Below are positions 33,672-41,631 of a stretch of DNA of 64,000 nt, one piece after another. Position 1 is the stretch's first letter, and the number at the start of each line of letters is the position of its first letter. The DNA is from Actinomadura sp. K4S16 (lineage in GTDB: Bacteria; Actinomycetota; Actinomycetes; Streptosporangiales; Streptosporangiaceae): the NCBI RefSeq assembly GCF_008327685.1, contig NZ_BDDE01000010.1, positions 434,001 to 498,000 on the forward strand. The letters are read 5' to 3'. A model generated the notes under the pieces. It was not told the origin of the DNA, did no database searches, and saw only the letters and a program-made list of their open reading frames with translations. Both the position numbers and the translations under genes were made by a program.

Positions 33672-34805
33672 TCAGTACGTCCGCGCGTAGGCCCTGTACC
33701 ACTTGGCGATCCGGTCCTCGGCCGCCTTGGGAAACGTCACCGTGTTCGGGTCCCCGTCAGATGTGTACCGCTCATCGGGGTTCTTGTCCAGGTACTCGAG
33801 CCAGGCCGTGGAGCAGTACTTGGTGCAGTCGTTCTCCTTGATCTTGCCCTCGGAGCGCACCCGGTCGATGTTCCACCGGTCGAAGTCGGCGTCGAACGGG
33901 GACACCGAGGGCCGCCACCCGGCGAGGAAGATCCCCTGGAAGGCGTACCGGCCGTCCAGCTTCTCGGCCCAGGCCTTCTTCTTCGGCACGGCCCCGAACG
34001 GGTACGCGAACGTCGTCGTGTGCGCCCCGGTGAGCCGGACGATCCGGTCCTCCATGTCGCCGATCTCCTTGTGCACGCCCTTTTCGGACATGCCGGAGAG
34101 GCTCGGGTGGGACACCGTGTGGTTGCCGAGTTCGAACCCGTGCTGCTGGAGCCACCGCAGCCCGGCCGCGGCCTGCGTGTCGTCCATCCCGAACAGCTCC
34201 TTGTTCAGGTAGAACGTCGCGACCGGCCGGAACCCGGGGTTCTCCCGGGCGACCTGCTGGATGACCGCGACCGCCGTGTCGGGCTTGGGGTTGCCCTGCG
34301 GGTCAAGGCCGAAGTGCCCGGGCGTGCTGTCGTCGAACGTCAGCACCACGGGGTGCTTCCCGGCCGGCACGTCGATCCGCCCGCTCACGAACTCGGCGGC
34401 AGTGATCGGGTAGTAGCCGTCCTTGGCCAGCCCGGTCAGCTCGTCGTAGAGCTCCTTGCTCGACCGGTCCAGCGACAGCTCGGGCTTCTTCATGATCCGG
34501 TGGTACATCAGCACCGGGATCTGCCCCAGCTCGTTCGCCTTGACGGCGGCCGCTCCGGGCGCCGCCGCCGCGATGGGCGTGGACACCACCGCGGTGGGCG
34601 TGGCGCTGCCCGAGGCCCCAGAAGCCCCTGGCACCGGCGTGGTCCCCGCCTTGGCCGCCCGCGCGGTGGGCGTCGCCCCCGACGCGGCCCCGACCCGCCG
34701 GGCCACGTTCTCCTTACGACGCTCCTTCCCGCTCCCGGGAAGCGTCAGCCCCAGGACCACGGCGCAGACGATCACAACTCCAGCGATCTTGTGAAGGAGA
34801 GGCAC
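33672..34805 (-). CDS. Membrane-anchored polysaccharide deacetylase (NodB/CE4)
   Basis: The product is about 378 residues from GTG 34805, with GGGGG 6 nt upstream. An N-terminal hydrophobic anchor (HKIAGVVIVCAVVLGLTL) is followed by an Ala/Thr/Pro-rich linker and the NodB domain: IPVLMYHRI, VVLTFDDSTPGHFG (metal Asp pair in TFDD), ELGNHTVSHPSLSG (HxxxHP) and TTFAYPFGAVPKKK. CE4 enzymes deacetylate peptidoglycan or other N-acetyl sugars outside the membrane. An unusual insert between motifs 1 and 2 (LDPQGNPKPDTAVAVIQQV) suits a lipoprotein-like extracellular subtype. It stands alone beside a repeat region. Confidence 0.9.
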   Translation of the reverse strand: MPLLHKIAGVVIVCAVVLGLTLPGSGKERRKENVARRVGAASGATPTARAAKAGTTPVPGASGASGSATPTAVVSTPIAAAAPGAAAVKANELGQIPVLMYHRIMKKPELSLDRSSKELYDELTGLAKDGYYPITAAEFVSGRIDVPAGKHPVVLTFDDSTPGHFGLDPQGNPKPDTAVAVIQQVARENPGFRPVATFYLNKELFGMDDTQAAAGLRWLQQHGFELGNHTVSHPSLSGMSEKGVHKEIGDMEDRIVRLTGAHTTTFAYPFGAVPKKKAWAEKLDGRYAFQGIFLAGWRPSVSPFDADFDRWNIDRVRSEGKIKENDCTKYCSTAWLEYLDKNPDERYTSDGDPNTVTFPKAAEDRIAKWYRAYARTY

Positions 34806-35110
34806 ATTACCCCCGCCGGTCGACCCGATCAGGACCAGGAGGACAGCGTACGACCCCCCGGACATCTACGGACACCAACCGACGTACCCATATGACCCTC
34901 ACCCACCACCCCCGCCCCGCCCCACAACAAACCAAGTCCGAAAACCCCCGGTAAAACCCACCCACCCCCGAAAAACAACACCCCCAAAACCCAAGCCGAC
35001 AAGCAGTCCCCACCACAACACCACAAAGGACACAAGCCCACAAAAGCCGCAATTAACTCAAAACACCCAACTCGACACCCTCTCCGGCCGCAGTCCAAGC
35101 ACCCCACCAC
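34806..35110. other. Strand-asymmetric A/C-rich stretch (no gene)
   Basis: No supported ORF lies here. From about 34,890 to 35,060 the plus strand is almost entirely A and C, and guanine is rare on the plus strand. The complementary strand therefore carries many G runs (three to five in a row), a pattern that could form G-quadruplex or i-motif structures. It lies upstream of the deacetylase gene and may hold its promoter. Confidence 0.55.
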
Positions 35111-35451
35111 CGCTCACACGACGGCGATCACGCTCTCAAGGCGCCCCAGGCCTCCCGAAGGCACTCCGCGCCCGTGCGACGCCCGGCTCTACCCAGCCGA
35201 CGGCGTCGCCCCCCAGATGCGGCCACGCGCACTGACACGTCGCGGCGACACGTAGCAGCGTGACGAAAAGGGCCATGCGGAGCAGCCACCACCACGGCAA
35301 CCGCCACACCCACCGAATGCCCCCAACGGTTGCGGCTGCCGTCAACGCAGCCGGCCCCGTCCAACCAACGAGCCGCCAGGCGAGCCGTACGCACTCCCGG
35401 CATCCCCTACCGAGACGGCCGCAGCCCGCACCGCAGCCACGCGACGACCCA
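35111..35451. other. Intergenic stretch without recognisable gene
   Basis: Short ORFs exist in several frames but none has a ribosome binding site, a conserved motif or codon-position bias. Base composition returns to the usual GC level. I see no RNA gene or strong hairpin. Confidence 0.4.
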
Positions 35452-35580
35452 AGCCTGGCGATCGCACCCGAAGGCAGGTTCAAGCGAAGCGAGAACCTGA
35501 TCGCGCAGCGAGCCACTGGGCAAGCCTTACGCTCCGACCGGCAACGACCTCAGCCACCGCAGCACCCCGCAACAACCTGG
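35452..35580. repeat. Extragenic repeat unit, copy 1 (shortened)
   Basis: It opens with GCGATCGC (35458-35465), then CCGAAGGCAGGTTCAAGCG, a CAGGTTC/GAACCTG hairpin and GATCGCGCAGCGAGCC. It ends in CAGCACCCCGCAACAACCT. It lacks the middle segment found in copies 2 and 3. Confidence 0.7.
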
Positions 35581-35775
35581 GACTCGCGATCGCGTCCGAA
35601 GGCAGGTTCAAGCGAAGCGAGAACCTGATCGCGCAGCGAGCCGCAAGGCGAGACGAAGCGATGCCAGCGATCGCCGCAGTGCCCGACGATGGAGGGCCGC
35701 CAAGGCCCGAAGGAGGAGGCCACTGCAATAAGCACCGCAACAACCTCAGCCACCACAGCACCCCGCGACAACCTG
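35581..35775. repeat. Extragenic repeat unit, copy 2 (full length)
   Basis: The full unit of about 195 bp has GCGATCGC at 35586-35593, then the CAGGTTC/GAACCTG hairpin, GATCGCGCAGCGAGCC, and GACGAAGCGATGCCAGCGAT. A GGGCC/GGCCC hairpin (GGGCCGCCAAGGCCC) and the CACAGCACCCCGCGACAACC end follow. Confidence 0.72.
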
Positions 35776-35927
35776 GGGGGCCGCGATCGCGTCCGAAGGC
35801 AGATTCAAGCGAAGCAAGAATCTGATCGCGCAGCGAGCCGTCAAGGCGAGACGAAGCGATGCCAGCGATCGCCCGCTTTTATCGACGATGGAGGGCCGCC
35901 AAGGCCCGAAGGAGGAGAAAAAAGCAA
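35776..35927. repeat. Extragenic repeat unit, copy 3, abutting polA
   Basis: GCGATCGC is at 35783-35790. The hairpin now reads CAGATTC/GAATCTG: both arms changed together relative to copy 2, keeping the pairing. The unit runs to the polA stop codon, so its GGGCC/GGCCC hairpin and the T-rich stretch on the minus strand probably form the polA terminator. Confidence 0.72.
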
Positions 35928-38618
35928 TTAATGCGCCGCATCCTGCCAGGTGCGGCCGGTGCCCATGGAGACGCTGAGGGGGGCGCGCAGTTCGTAGGCT
36001 CCGGCCATCTGGGTGCTGACGAGGGTCTTCAGTTCGTCGAGTTCGCCCGGGGCGACTTCGAAGACGAGTTCGTCGTGGACCTGGAGGAGCATGCGGGAGG
36101 TCAGGCCGGCGTCGCGGAGGGCGCGGTCGACGTTGAGGCTGGCGACCTTGATGATGTCGGCGGCGGAGCCCTGGATGGGGGCGTTGAGGGCCATCCGCTC
36201 GGCCATCTCGCGGCGCTGGCGGTTGTCGGAGTTGAGGTCGGGCAGGTAGCGGCGGCGGCCGAGGATGGTCTCGGTGTAGCCCTCCTGGCGGGCCTTGGCG
36301 ACGATGTCGTGCAGGTAGTCGCGGACGCCGCCGAACTGCTCGAAGTACTCCTCCATGAGGCCGCGCGCCTCGTCGGGGGAGATCCGGAGCTGCTGGGAGA
36401 GCCCGTAGGCCGACAGGCCGTAGGCGAGGCCGTAGTTCATGGCCTTGATGCGGGCGCGCAGCTCGGAGTCGATCTGCTCGGGCGGCAGCCCGAAGACGCG
36501 GGACGCGGTGATGGTGTGGAAGTCGGCGCCGGAGCCGAACGCCTCCAGCAGGGCGTCGTCCTCGGAGAGGTGCGCCATGATGCGCAGCTCGATCTGGGAG
36601 TAGTCGGCGGTGAGGAGGGACTCGTAGCCGTCGCCGACGACGAACGCCTCGCGGATCTGGCGGCCTTCGGCGGTGCGGATCGGGATGTTCTGCAGGTTGG
36701 GGTCGGTGGAGGAGAGCCGGCCGGTGGCGGCGATCATCTGGTTGAAGGTGGTGTGGATGCGCCCGGCGTCGTCGGCCATCGGGATGAGGGAGTCGACGAT
36801 GCTCTTGAGCTTGGCGACCTCCCGCCACCGGAGGATGTGCTCCAGGACGGGGTGCCCGTCCTTCTCCAGGAGGGTCGTGAGGGCCTCGGAGTCGGTGGTG
36901 TAGCCGGTCTTGGTGCGCTTGGTCTTGGGGAGGTTCAGTTCGTCGAACAGGACCTGCTGGACCTGCTTGGGCGAGCCGAGGTTGAACTCGCGGCCGACGG
37001 CGGCGTGGGCGAGCTGCTCCTGCTCCTTGACCTGGCCGCCCAGGGACGCGGACAGGCCGGCCAGGTGGTCGGCGTCGACGGCGATGCCCGCGCGTTCCAT
37101 GCCGGCCAGGACGCCGACCAGGGGCAGCTCGACGTCGCGCAGGAGGCGGGTGGCGCCGCGCTTGTCGAGGTCCTTGTCGAGGACGTCGGCGAGCTCGGTA
37201 ACGGCGCGCGCGCGGACCGCGAGGGCTTCGGCGGCCTCCTCCTCCCCGGAGCCGTCCAGGGTGAGCTGGCCGGAGTCCTCGGTCTCGCTGCGCAGCTCGC
37301 GGTGCAGGTAGCGCAGGACGAGGTCCGCGAGGTCGAACGTCCGCTGGCCGGGGAGCGCGAGGTAGGCGGCGAGCGCGGTGTCGCTGGTGACGCCCTCCAG
37401 CCGCATGCCGCGCGCGGCGAGCGCCAGCATCGGCCCCTTGGCCTCGTGGATCGCCTTCGGGCGGGCGGGGTCGGCGAGGTAGGCGGCGAGGGCGCGCTCG
37501 TCGTCCTCGATCAGCTCGGCCGGGTCGATGTGGACGGCCGGGCCCTTCTTGGACGCCAGCGCCAGCGCGGTGATCTCGCCGGTGCCGCGGCCCCAGGTGC
37601 CGGTGACGGCGACGCCGGTCCGGTCGGCGGTGTTGGCGTCGAGCCAGGCGCCGAGCGCGCCGGGTTCGAGCGCCTCGACCTCGACGTCGAAGCCCTCCTC
37701 GGCCTCGGGCTCGGCCGCCGAGATCGTGGCGTACAGCCGCTCGCGCAGGACGCGGAACTGCAGCGAGTCGAACAGGGTGTGGATCTCCTCGCGGTCCCAC
37801 TGGCCCATCGTCAACTGCGGCGGCGTGAGCTCCAGGCCGACCTCGCAGTCGAGCTTGTTGATCTGCTGGTTGCGCAGCACGCCGGACAGGTGCTCGCGCA
37901 GGCTGTCGCCGGCCTTCCCCTTGATCTCGTCGACGCGGTTGACGAGGGTGTCGAGGTCGCCGTACTTGGTGAGCCACTTGGCGGCGGTCTTCGGGCCGAC
38001 GCCGGGCACGCCGGGCAGGTTGTCGCTGCTCTCCCCCACGAGGGCGGCGAGCTCGCGGTACCGCTCGGGCGGGACGCCGTACTTGGCCTCGACGGCGGCC
38101 GGGTCCATCCGGGCCAGCTCCGAGACGCCGCGCACCGGGTACAGGATCGTCACCGAGTCGTTGACCAGCTGGAACGCGTCGCGGTCGCCGGTGACGACGA
38201 GGGTCTGCATCCCGGCGCGGGCGGCCTGGACGGACAGCGTGGCGATGATGTCGTCGGCCTCGAACCCCGCGACCGACATCCGCGGGATGCGCAGCGCGTC
38301 CAGCACCTCGAAGATCAGGCTGACCTGGCTGCGGAACTCGTCGGGCGTCTTCTGCCGGCCCGCCTTGTACTCCACGTACTGCTCGTGCCGGAACGTCGGC
38401 TCGGAGCGGTCGAACGCCACCGCGATGTGGGAGGGCTGCTCGTCGCGCAGGACGTTGATGAGCATCGAGGTGAAGCCGTACACGGCGTTGGTCGGCTGCC
38501 CGTCGGTCGTGGAGAAGTTCTCCACGGGCAGGGCGAAGAACGCCCGGTAGGCCAAGGAGTGGCCGTCGAGCAGAAGGAGCCGGTCGCGCTTGTCAGGGGT
38601 CGTTGGTGAGGTCGCCAC
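35928..38618 (-). CDS. polA: DNA polymerase I
   Basis: The product is 896 residues from GTG 38618, supported by a -10 box TAGAGT six bases upstream (leaderless). The 5'-nuclease domain is complete (LLLLDGHSLAYRAFFALP, AVAFDRSEPTFRHEQYVEYK, DNLPGVPGVGPKTAAKWL). The middle 3'-5' exonuclease-like domain lacks the catalytic acids (the DxE site reads VAVTGTWG), as known for actinobacterial Pol I, so proofreading is absent. The polymerase domain has motif A DYSQIELRIMAHLSEDDALL, motif B RARIKAMNYGLAYGLSAYGL and motif C LLQVHDELVFE. It functions in Okazaki fragment processing and repair. Confidence 0.98.
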   Translation of the reverse strand: MATSPTTPDKRDRLLLLDGHSLAYRAFFALPVENFSTTDGQPTNAVYGFTSMLINVLRDEQPSHIAVAFDRSEPTFRHEQYVEYKAGRQKTPDEFRSQVSLIFEVLDALRIPRMSVAGFEADDIIATLSVQAARAGMQTLVVTGDRDAFQLVNDSVTILYPVRGVSELARMDPAAVEAKYGVPPERYRELAALVGESSDNLPGVPGVGPKTAAKWLTKYGDLDTLVNRVDEIKGKAGDSLREHLSGVLRNQQINKLDCEVGLELTPPQLTMGQWDREEIHTLFDSLQFRVLRERLYATISAAEPEAEEGFDVEVEALEPGALGAWLDANTADRTGVAVTGTWGRGTGEITALALASKKGPAVHIDPAELIEDDERALAAYLADPARPKAIHEAKGPMLALAARGMRLEGVTSDTALAAYLALPGQRTFDLADLVLRYLHRELRSETEDSGQLTLDGSGEEEAAEALAVRARAVTELADVLDKDLDKRGATRLLRDVELPLVGVLAGMERAGIAVDADHLAGLSASLGGQVKEQEQLAHAAVGREFNLGSPKQVQQVLFDELNLPKTKRTKTGYTTDSEALTTLLEKDGHPVLEHILRWREVAKLKSIVDSLIPMADDAGRIHTTFNQMIAATGRLSSTDPNLQNIPIRTAEGRQIREAFVVGDGYESLLTADYSQIELRIMAHLSEDDALLEAFGSGADFHTITASRVFGLPPEQIDSELRARIKAMNYGLAYGLSAYGLSQQLRISPDEARGLMEEYFEQFGGVRDYLHDIVAKARQEGYTETILGRRRYLPDLNSDNRQRREMAERMALNAPIQGSAADIIKVASLNVDRALRDAGLTSRMLLQVHDELVFEVAPGELDELKTLVSTQMAGAYELRAPLSVSMGTGRTWQDAAH

Positions 38619-38624
38619 ACCAGG

Positions 38625-38634
38625 ACTCTAGTCT
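38625..38634. promoter_or_regulatory. Overlapping divergent -10 boxes for polA and a thioesterase gene
   Basis: On the minus strand TAGAGT (38630-38625) lies 6 nt before the polA GTG. On the plus strand TAGTCT (38629-38634) precedes the thioesterase gene, whose Shine-Dalgarno TGGAGG follows. The two boxes share a TA step within ACTCTAGTCT, so RNA polymerase can bind only one at a time. Confidence 0.45.
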
Positions 38635-38663
38635 GCGCGTACGACAGTTTTGTGGAGGCGTAA

Positions 38664-39113
38664 GTGACTGACACCGACGGCGCGAGCCCGCACGACCCGA
38701 TCGCGAAGATCCTCGCGGGGGGCGAGTTCGACCCGCAGGGCGACCTGGCGAAGACCATGGGCCTCGAGTACCTGGAGGCGTCGCCCGAGCGCGTCGTGGG
38801 CCGCATGCCGGTGAAGGGCAACACCCAGCCCTACGGCCTCCTGCACGGCGGCGCCTCCTGCGTCCTGGCCGAGTCGATCGGCTCCGCCGGCGCCGCCCTG
38901 CACGCGGGCCCGGGCCGCATCGCCGTCGGGATCGAGATCAACGCCACCCACCACCGGTCCGCGACCGAGGGGTACGTCACGGCCGTGGCGACCCAGGTGC
39001 ACGGGGGCCGCACCCTCGCCACCTACGACATCGTCATCACCGACGACCAGGACCGGAGGGTCTGCACCGCGCGCCTCACCTGCATGCTGCGCGACGCCCC
39101 GTCCGGCGGCTGA
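38664..39113 (+). CDS. PaaI-type hotdog-fold thioesterase
   Basis: The 149-residue protein starts at GTG after TGGAGG. The hotdog signature is clear: QPYGLLHGGASCVLAESIGS (HGG, catalytic region) and VGIEINATHHRSATEGYVTA, ending in CMLRDAP. PaaI-like enzymes hydrolyse aryl- or acyl-CoA thioesters in the cytosol. It is divergent from polA across 45 bp. Confidence 0.93.
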   Translation: MTDTDGASPHDPIAKILAGGEFDPQGDLAKTMGLEYLEASPERVVGRMPVKGNTQPYGLLHGGASCVLAESIGSAGAALHAGPGRIAVGIEINATHHRSATEGYVTAVATQVHGGRTLATYDIVITDDQDRRVCTARLTCMLRDAPSGG

Positions 39114-39396
39114 GGCGCCGCCCGCCCCACTGACGCGCCTTGATCCGCACTTTCTTTGCGATGCGCGGCCCCGGGTCTGTAGCGTGGATCAGACCGGCCC
39201 GGGGTCACCGAGTAGACAACGTACGCGCCCGGGGAAGGTTCGTACGGCCCCAAAGGTGACCCCGGGTCAACGCATGTCCGGGGCCGACGGCGCCGCCCGC
39301 CCCGACACCGGTGTAGGTCCGTCACCGGTTGCGGTTGCGTTGCGAAACGATCCCGCCCGTTCACCCGGCCCGCCCGCCGGACGTACCTTCCGAGGC

Positions 39397-39981
39397 ATGC
39401 GCCACCCTCACTCGCGCACCCGCGGCCCGCGCCGCCGCCCCCGCGCGGGCACCGCCCTCGCTGGCGCCGCGCTCGCGCTCGCCGCGCTCGCGCTCGCCGG
39501 GTGCTCCGGATCCGGGCACGCCACCTCCCTCCCCGACTACAAGATCCCGGCCGAGAAGGCGCGCGAGGGAGAGGCCGTCCCCGAGGGCAGGACCGGCAAG
39601 AGCGCCGACATGCGGTTCACCGTCGTCGGGTTCCGCGAGTCCATGACCGACGTCATGGGCACCCACGCCGCCATGAACGCCAAGGGCGCGTTCACCCGCG
39701 TCCGCCTCCTCGCCGTCAACACCGGGCGCGACATCCAGGTCTTCGACACCTGGAAGCAGCGGCTCGTCACCACCGACGGCAGGACCTACTCCCCCGACGT
39801 CAACGCCACCATGATCAAGCGGCAGCCGGAGCGGATCTCGGTCGGCGCCTCCATGCGCGTCGAGTTCGACCTGTGGTTCGACGTCCCCCGCGGCGCGAAG
39901 ACCAAGGCCGTCCGGCTGTACGGCTCACCGCCGGTCGGCGCGACGAGCGACCCCGCCCCCGCCGAGATCCGGCTGCCCTGA
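39397..39981 (+). CDS. Lipoprotein with DUF4352-type domain
   Basis: The product is 194 residues from ATG 39397. An Arg-rich N-terminus and hydrophobic stretch lead to the lipobox ALAGC (Cys36). The mature part has an immunoglobulin-like DUF4352 pattern (DMRFTVVGFRESMTDVMGTH, GAFTRVRLLAVNTGRDIQVF, RLVTTDGRTYSPDVNATM). Such proteins sit on the outer face of the membrane; function unknown. The 283 bp upstream hold no gene and no promoter that I trust. Confidence 0.82.
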   Translation: MRHPHSRTRGPRRRPRAGTALAGAALALAALALAGCSGSGHATSLPDYKIPAEKAREGEAVPEGRTGKSADMRFTVVGFRESMTDVMGTHAAMNAKGAFTRVRLLAVNTGRDIQVFDTWKQRLVTTDGRTYSPDVNATMIKRQPERISVGASMRVEFDLWFDVPRGAKTKAVRLYGSPPVGATSDPAPAEIRLP

Positions 39982-39988
39982 ACGCGCG

Positions 39989-40027
39989 AGGCCCGCCCGG
40001 CCCGGACGAACCGGACCGAGCGGGCCT
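39989..40027. terminator. Bidirectional hairpin between lipoprotein and livF
   Basis: AGGCCCGC and GCGGGCCT form an 8-bp perfect stem with further inner CCGG pairing, between two convergent stops. Confidence 0.5.
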
Positions 40028-40046
40028 GAGACGCCCGGACGAGCCG

Positions 40047-40850
40047 CTACTCTGGCTTGTCCTCCTCCGAACCGGCCTCCGAACCGGCCTCCGAACCGGC
40101 CGCCGAGCCGGCCGCCGGACCGCCCGCGGCACCGGCGCCGTCGCCGAGCTCGCCGCCCAGGTAGGCCGCCCGGACCTCCGGGTCGTCCAGCAGATCCGCC
40201 GCCGGAGCCGACTTCACCACCCGGCCCGTCTCCAGCACGTACGCCCGGTGCGCGATCTGCAGCGCCTGCTGCGCGTTCTGCTCCACCAGCAGGACCGTCG
40301 TGCCGCGCCGGTTGATCTCCTGGATGATCGAGAAGATCTGCTGCACGAGCATGGGCGCGAGCCCCATCGACGGCTCGTCCAGCAGCAGCACCTTCGGCTT
40401 GGCCATCAGCGCCCGCCCGATCGCGAGCATCTGCTGCTCGCCGCCGGACATCGTGCCGCCCATCTGCTTGCGCCGCTCGGCCAGCCGCGGGAACAGCTCG
40501 TACGCCTCGGCCAGCTCCTTGGCGGAGTCGTCCTTGCGGGCGTAGGCGCCCATCAGGAGGTTCTCCTCCACCGTCATGCCGGGGAAGATCCCCCGGCCCT
40601 CCGGCGCCTGCCCGATGCCGACCAGCACCCGCTTGTGCCCGGGCATCTTGCTGATGTCCCGGCCGTCGAACCGGATCGCTCCCGAGGACAGCGGACGCAG
40701 CCCCGAGACGGTCTTCAGGGTGGTCGTCTTCCCGGCGCCGTTCGCGCCGATCAGCGTGACGATCTCCCCCTGGCCGACCTCCGCGCTGATGCCCTTCAGC
40801 GCCGCGATCTTCCCGTAGTGGACGTGGATGTCACTGATCTCAAGAAGCAT
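40047..40850 (-). CDS. livF: Branched-chain amino-acid ABC transporter ATPase LivF
   Basis: The 267-residue protein is the second ATPase of a Liv-type importer. Motifs are Walker A GANGAGKTT, Q-loop region, signature MSGGEQQML, Walker B VLLLDEPSMGLAPMLVQQIF, and the D-loop/H-region LLVEQNAQQALQIAHRAYVL, typical of LivF. The C-terminus is an extra GS/EA-rich tail encoded by a 12-bp tandem repeat. It overlaps livG by 11 bp and is the last gene of livJ-H-M-G-F. Confidence 0.95.
   Translation of the reverse strand: MLLEISDIHVHYGKIAALKGISAEVGQGEIVTLIGANGAGKTTTLKTVSGLRPLSSGAIRFDGRDISKMPGHKRVLVGIGQAPEGRGIFPGMTVEENLLMGAYARKDDSAKELAEAYELFPRLAERRKQMGGTMSGGEQQMLAIGRALMAKPKVLLLDEPSMGLAPMLVQQIFSIIQEINRRGTTVLLVEQNAQQALQIAHRAYVLETGRVVKSAPAADLLDDPEVRAAYLGGELGDGAGAAGGPAAGSAAGSEAGSEAGSEEDKPE
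40066..40113. repeat. 12-bp tandem repeat in the livF tail
   Basis: TCCGAACCGGCC repeats three times exactly and once in the form GCCGAGCCGGCC. It encodes the Gly-Ser-Glu-Ala tail of LivF, so copy number changes would alter only tail length. Confidence 0.8.
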
Positions 40851-41631
40851 CGGCCGGAGCCCCCAGATACGCCTCGATGACCCGCGGGTCGTTCTGCACC
40901 TCGGCCGGCAGGCCGTCCGCGATCTTCTGACCGAAGTCGAGCACCGCGACCCGGTCGCTGATGCCCATGACCAGGCTCATGTCGTGCTCGATCAGCAGCA
41001 CCGTCACACCGGTGTCGCGGATGTCGCGGATCAGCTGCTGCAGCGCCACCTTCTCGGCCGGGTTCATGCCCGCCGCGGGCTCGTCCAGCAGCAGCAGCTT
41101 CGGCTCGGTCGCCAGCGCCCGCGCGATCTCCAGCCGCCGCTGGTCGCCGTACGGCAGGTTCTTCGCCGCCTCCTCGCCGCGGTGCGGGATGCCCACGAGC
41201 TCAAGCAGCTCCTGCGCCCGCTCGCGCCCGCGGCGCTCCTCGCTGCGGTGCCACGGCAGCCCGAGCGCCGCCCCGACGAACCCCGTCCGGTGGTGCGCGT
41301 CCGCGCCCACCATCACGTTCTCGACCGCCGTCATGTTGTGGAACAGCCGCACGTTCTGGAACGTGCGCGCCACGCCCAGCTTCGTGACCGTGTACCGCTT
41401 CTTGCCGTCGATGCGCTTCCCGCGGAACACCACCTGCCCCTCGGTCGGCCGGTAGACGCCGGTGGTCACGTTGAACACCGTCGTCTTCCCCGCCCCGTTC
41501 GGGCCGATCAGCGCGAAGATCTCGCCCTCGCGGATCGTGATGTCCACCTTGTTGAGCGCGACCACGCCGCCGAACCGCATGACGACGTCCCGCAGCTCCA
41601 GGACGGGCGCACCGCCCTCCGCCTCGCTCAC
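40840..41631 (-). CDS. livG: Branched-chain amino-acid ABC transporter ATPase LivG
   Basis: The product is 263 residues from GTG 41631, overlapping the livM stop by 4 bp. LivG-specific features: Walker A ALIGPNGAGKTTVFNVTTG, RTFQNVRLFHNMTAVENVMV, signature YGDQRRLEIARALA, Walker B LLLLDEPAAGMNPAEKVAL, and ending VIEAYLGAP. It powers uptake with LivF on the cytoplasmic face. Confidence 0.95.
   Translation of the reverse strand: MSEAEGGAPVLELRDVVMRFGGVVALNKVDITIREGEIFALIGPNGAGKTTVFNVTTGVYRPTEGQVVFRGKRIDGKKRYTVTKLGVARTFQNVRLFHNMTAVENVMVGADAHHRTGFVGAALGLPWHRSEERRGRERAQELLELVGIPHRGEEAAKNLPYGDQRRLEIARALATEPKLLLLDEPAAGMNPAEKVALQQLIRDIRDTGVTVLLIEHDMSLVMGISDRVAVLDFGQKIADGLPAEVQNDPRVIEAYLGAPADAS

Noticed and set aside
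35452..35927. CRISPR array
   Set aside because: Only three imperfect long units of unequal length, no short regular repeats with unique spacers and no cas genes.
39114..39396. Structured RNA or riboswitch before the lipoprotein
   Set aside because: Some CCCGGG-type complementarity exists, but no convincing multi-stem structure or known motif.
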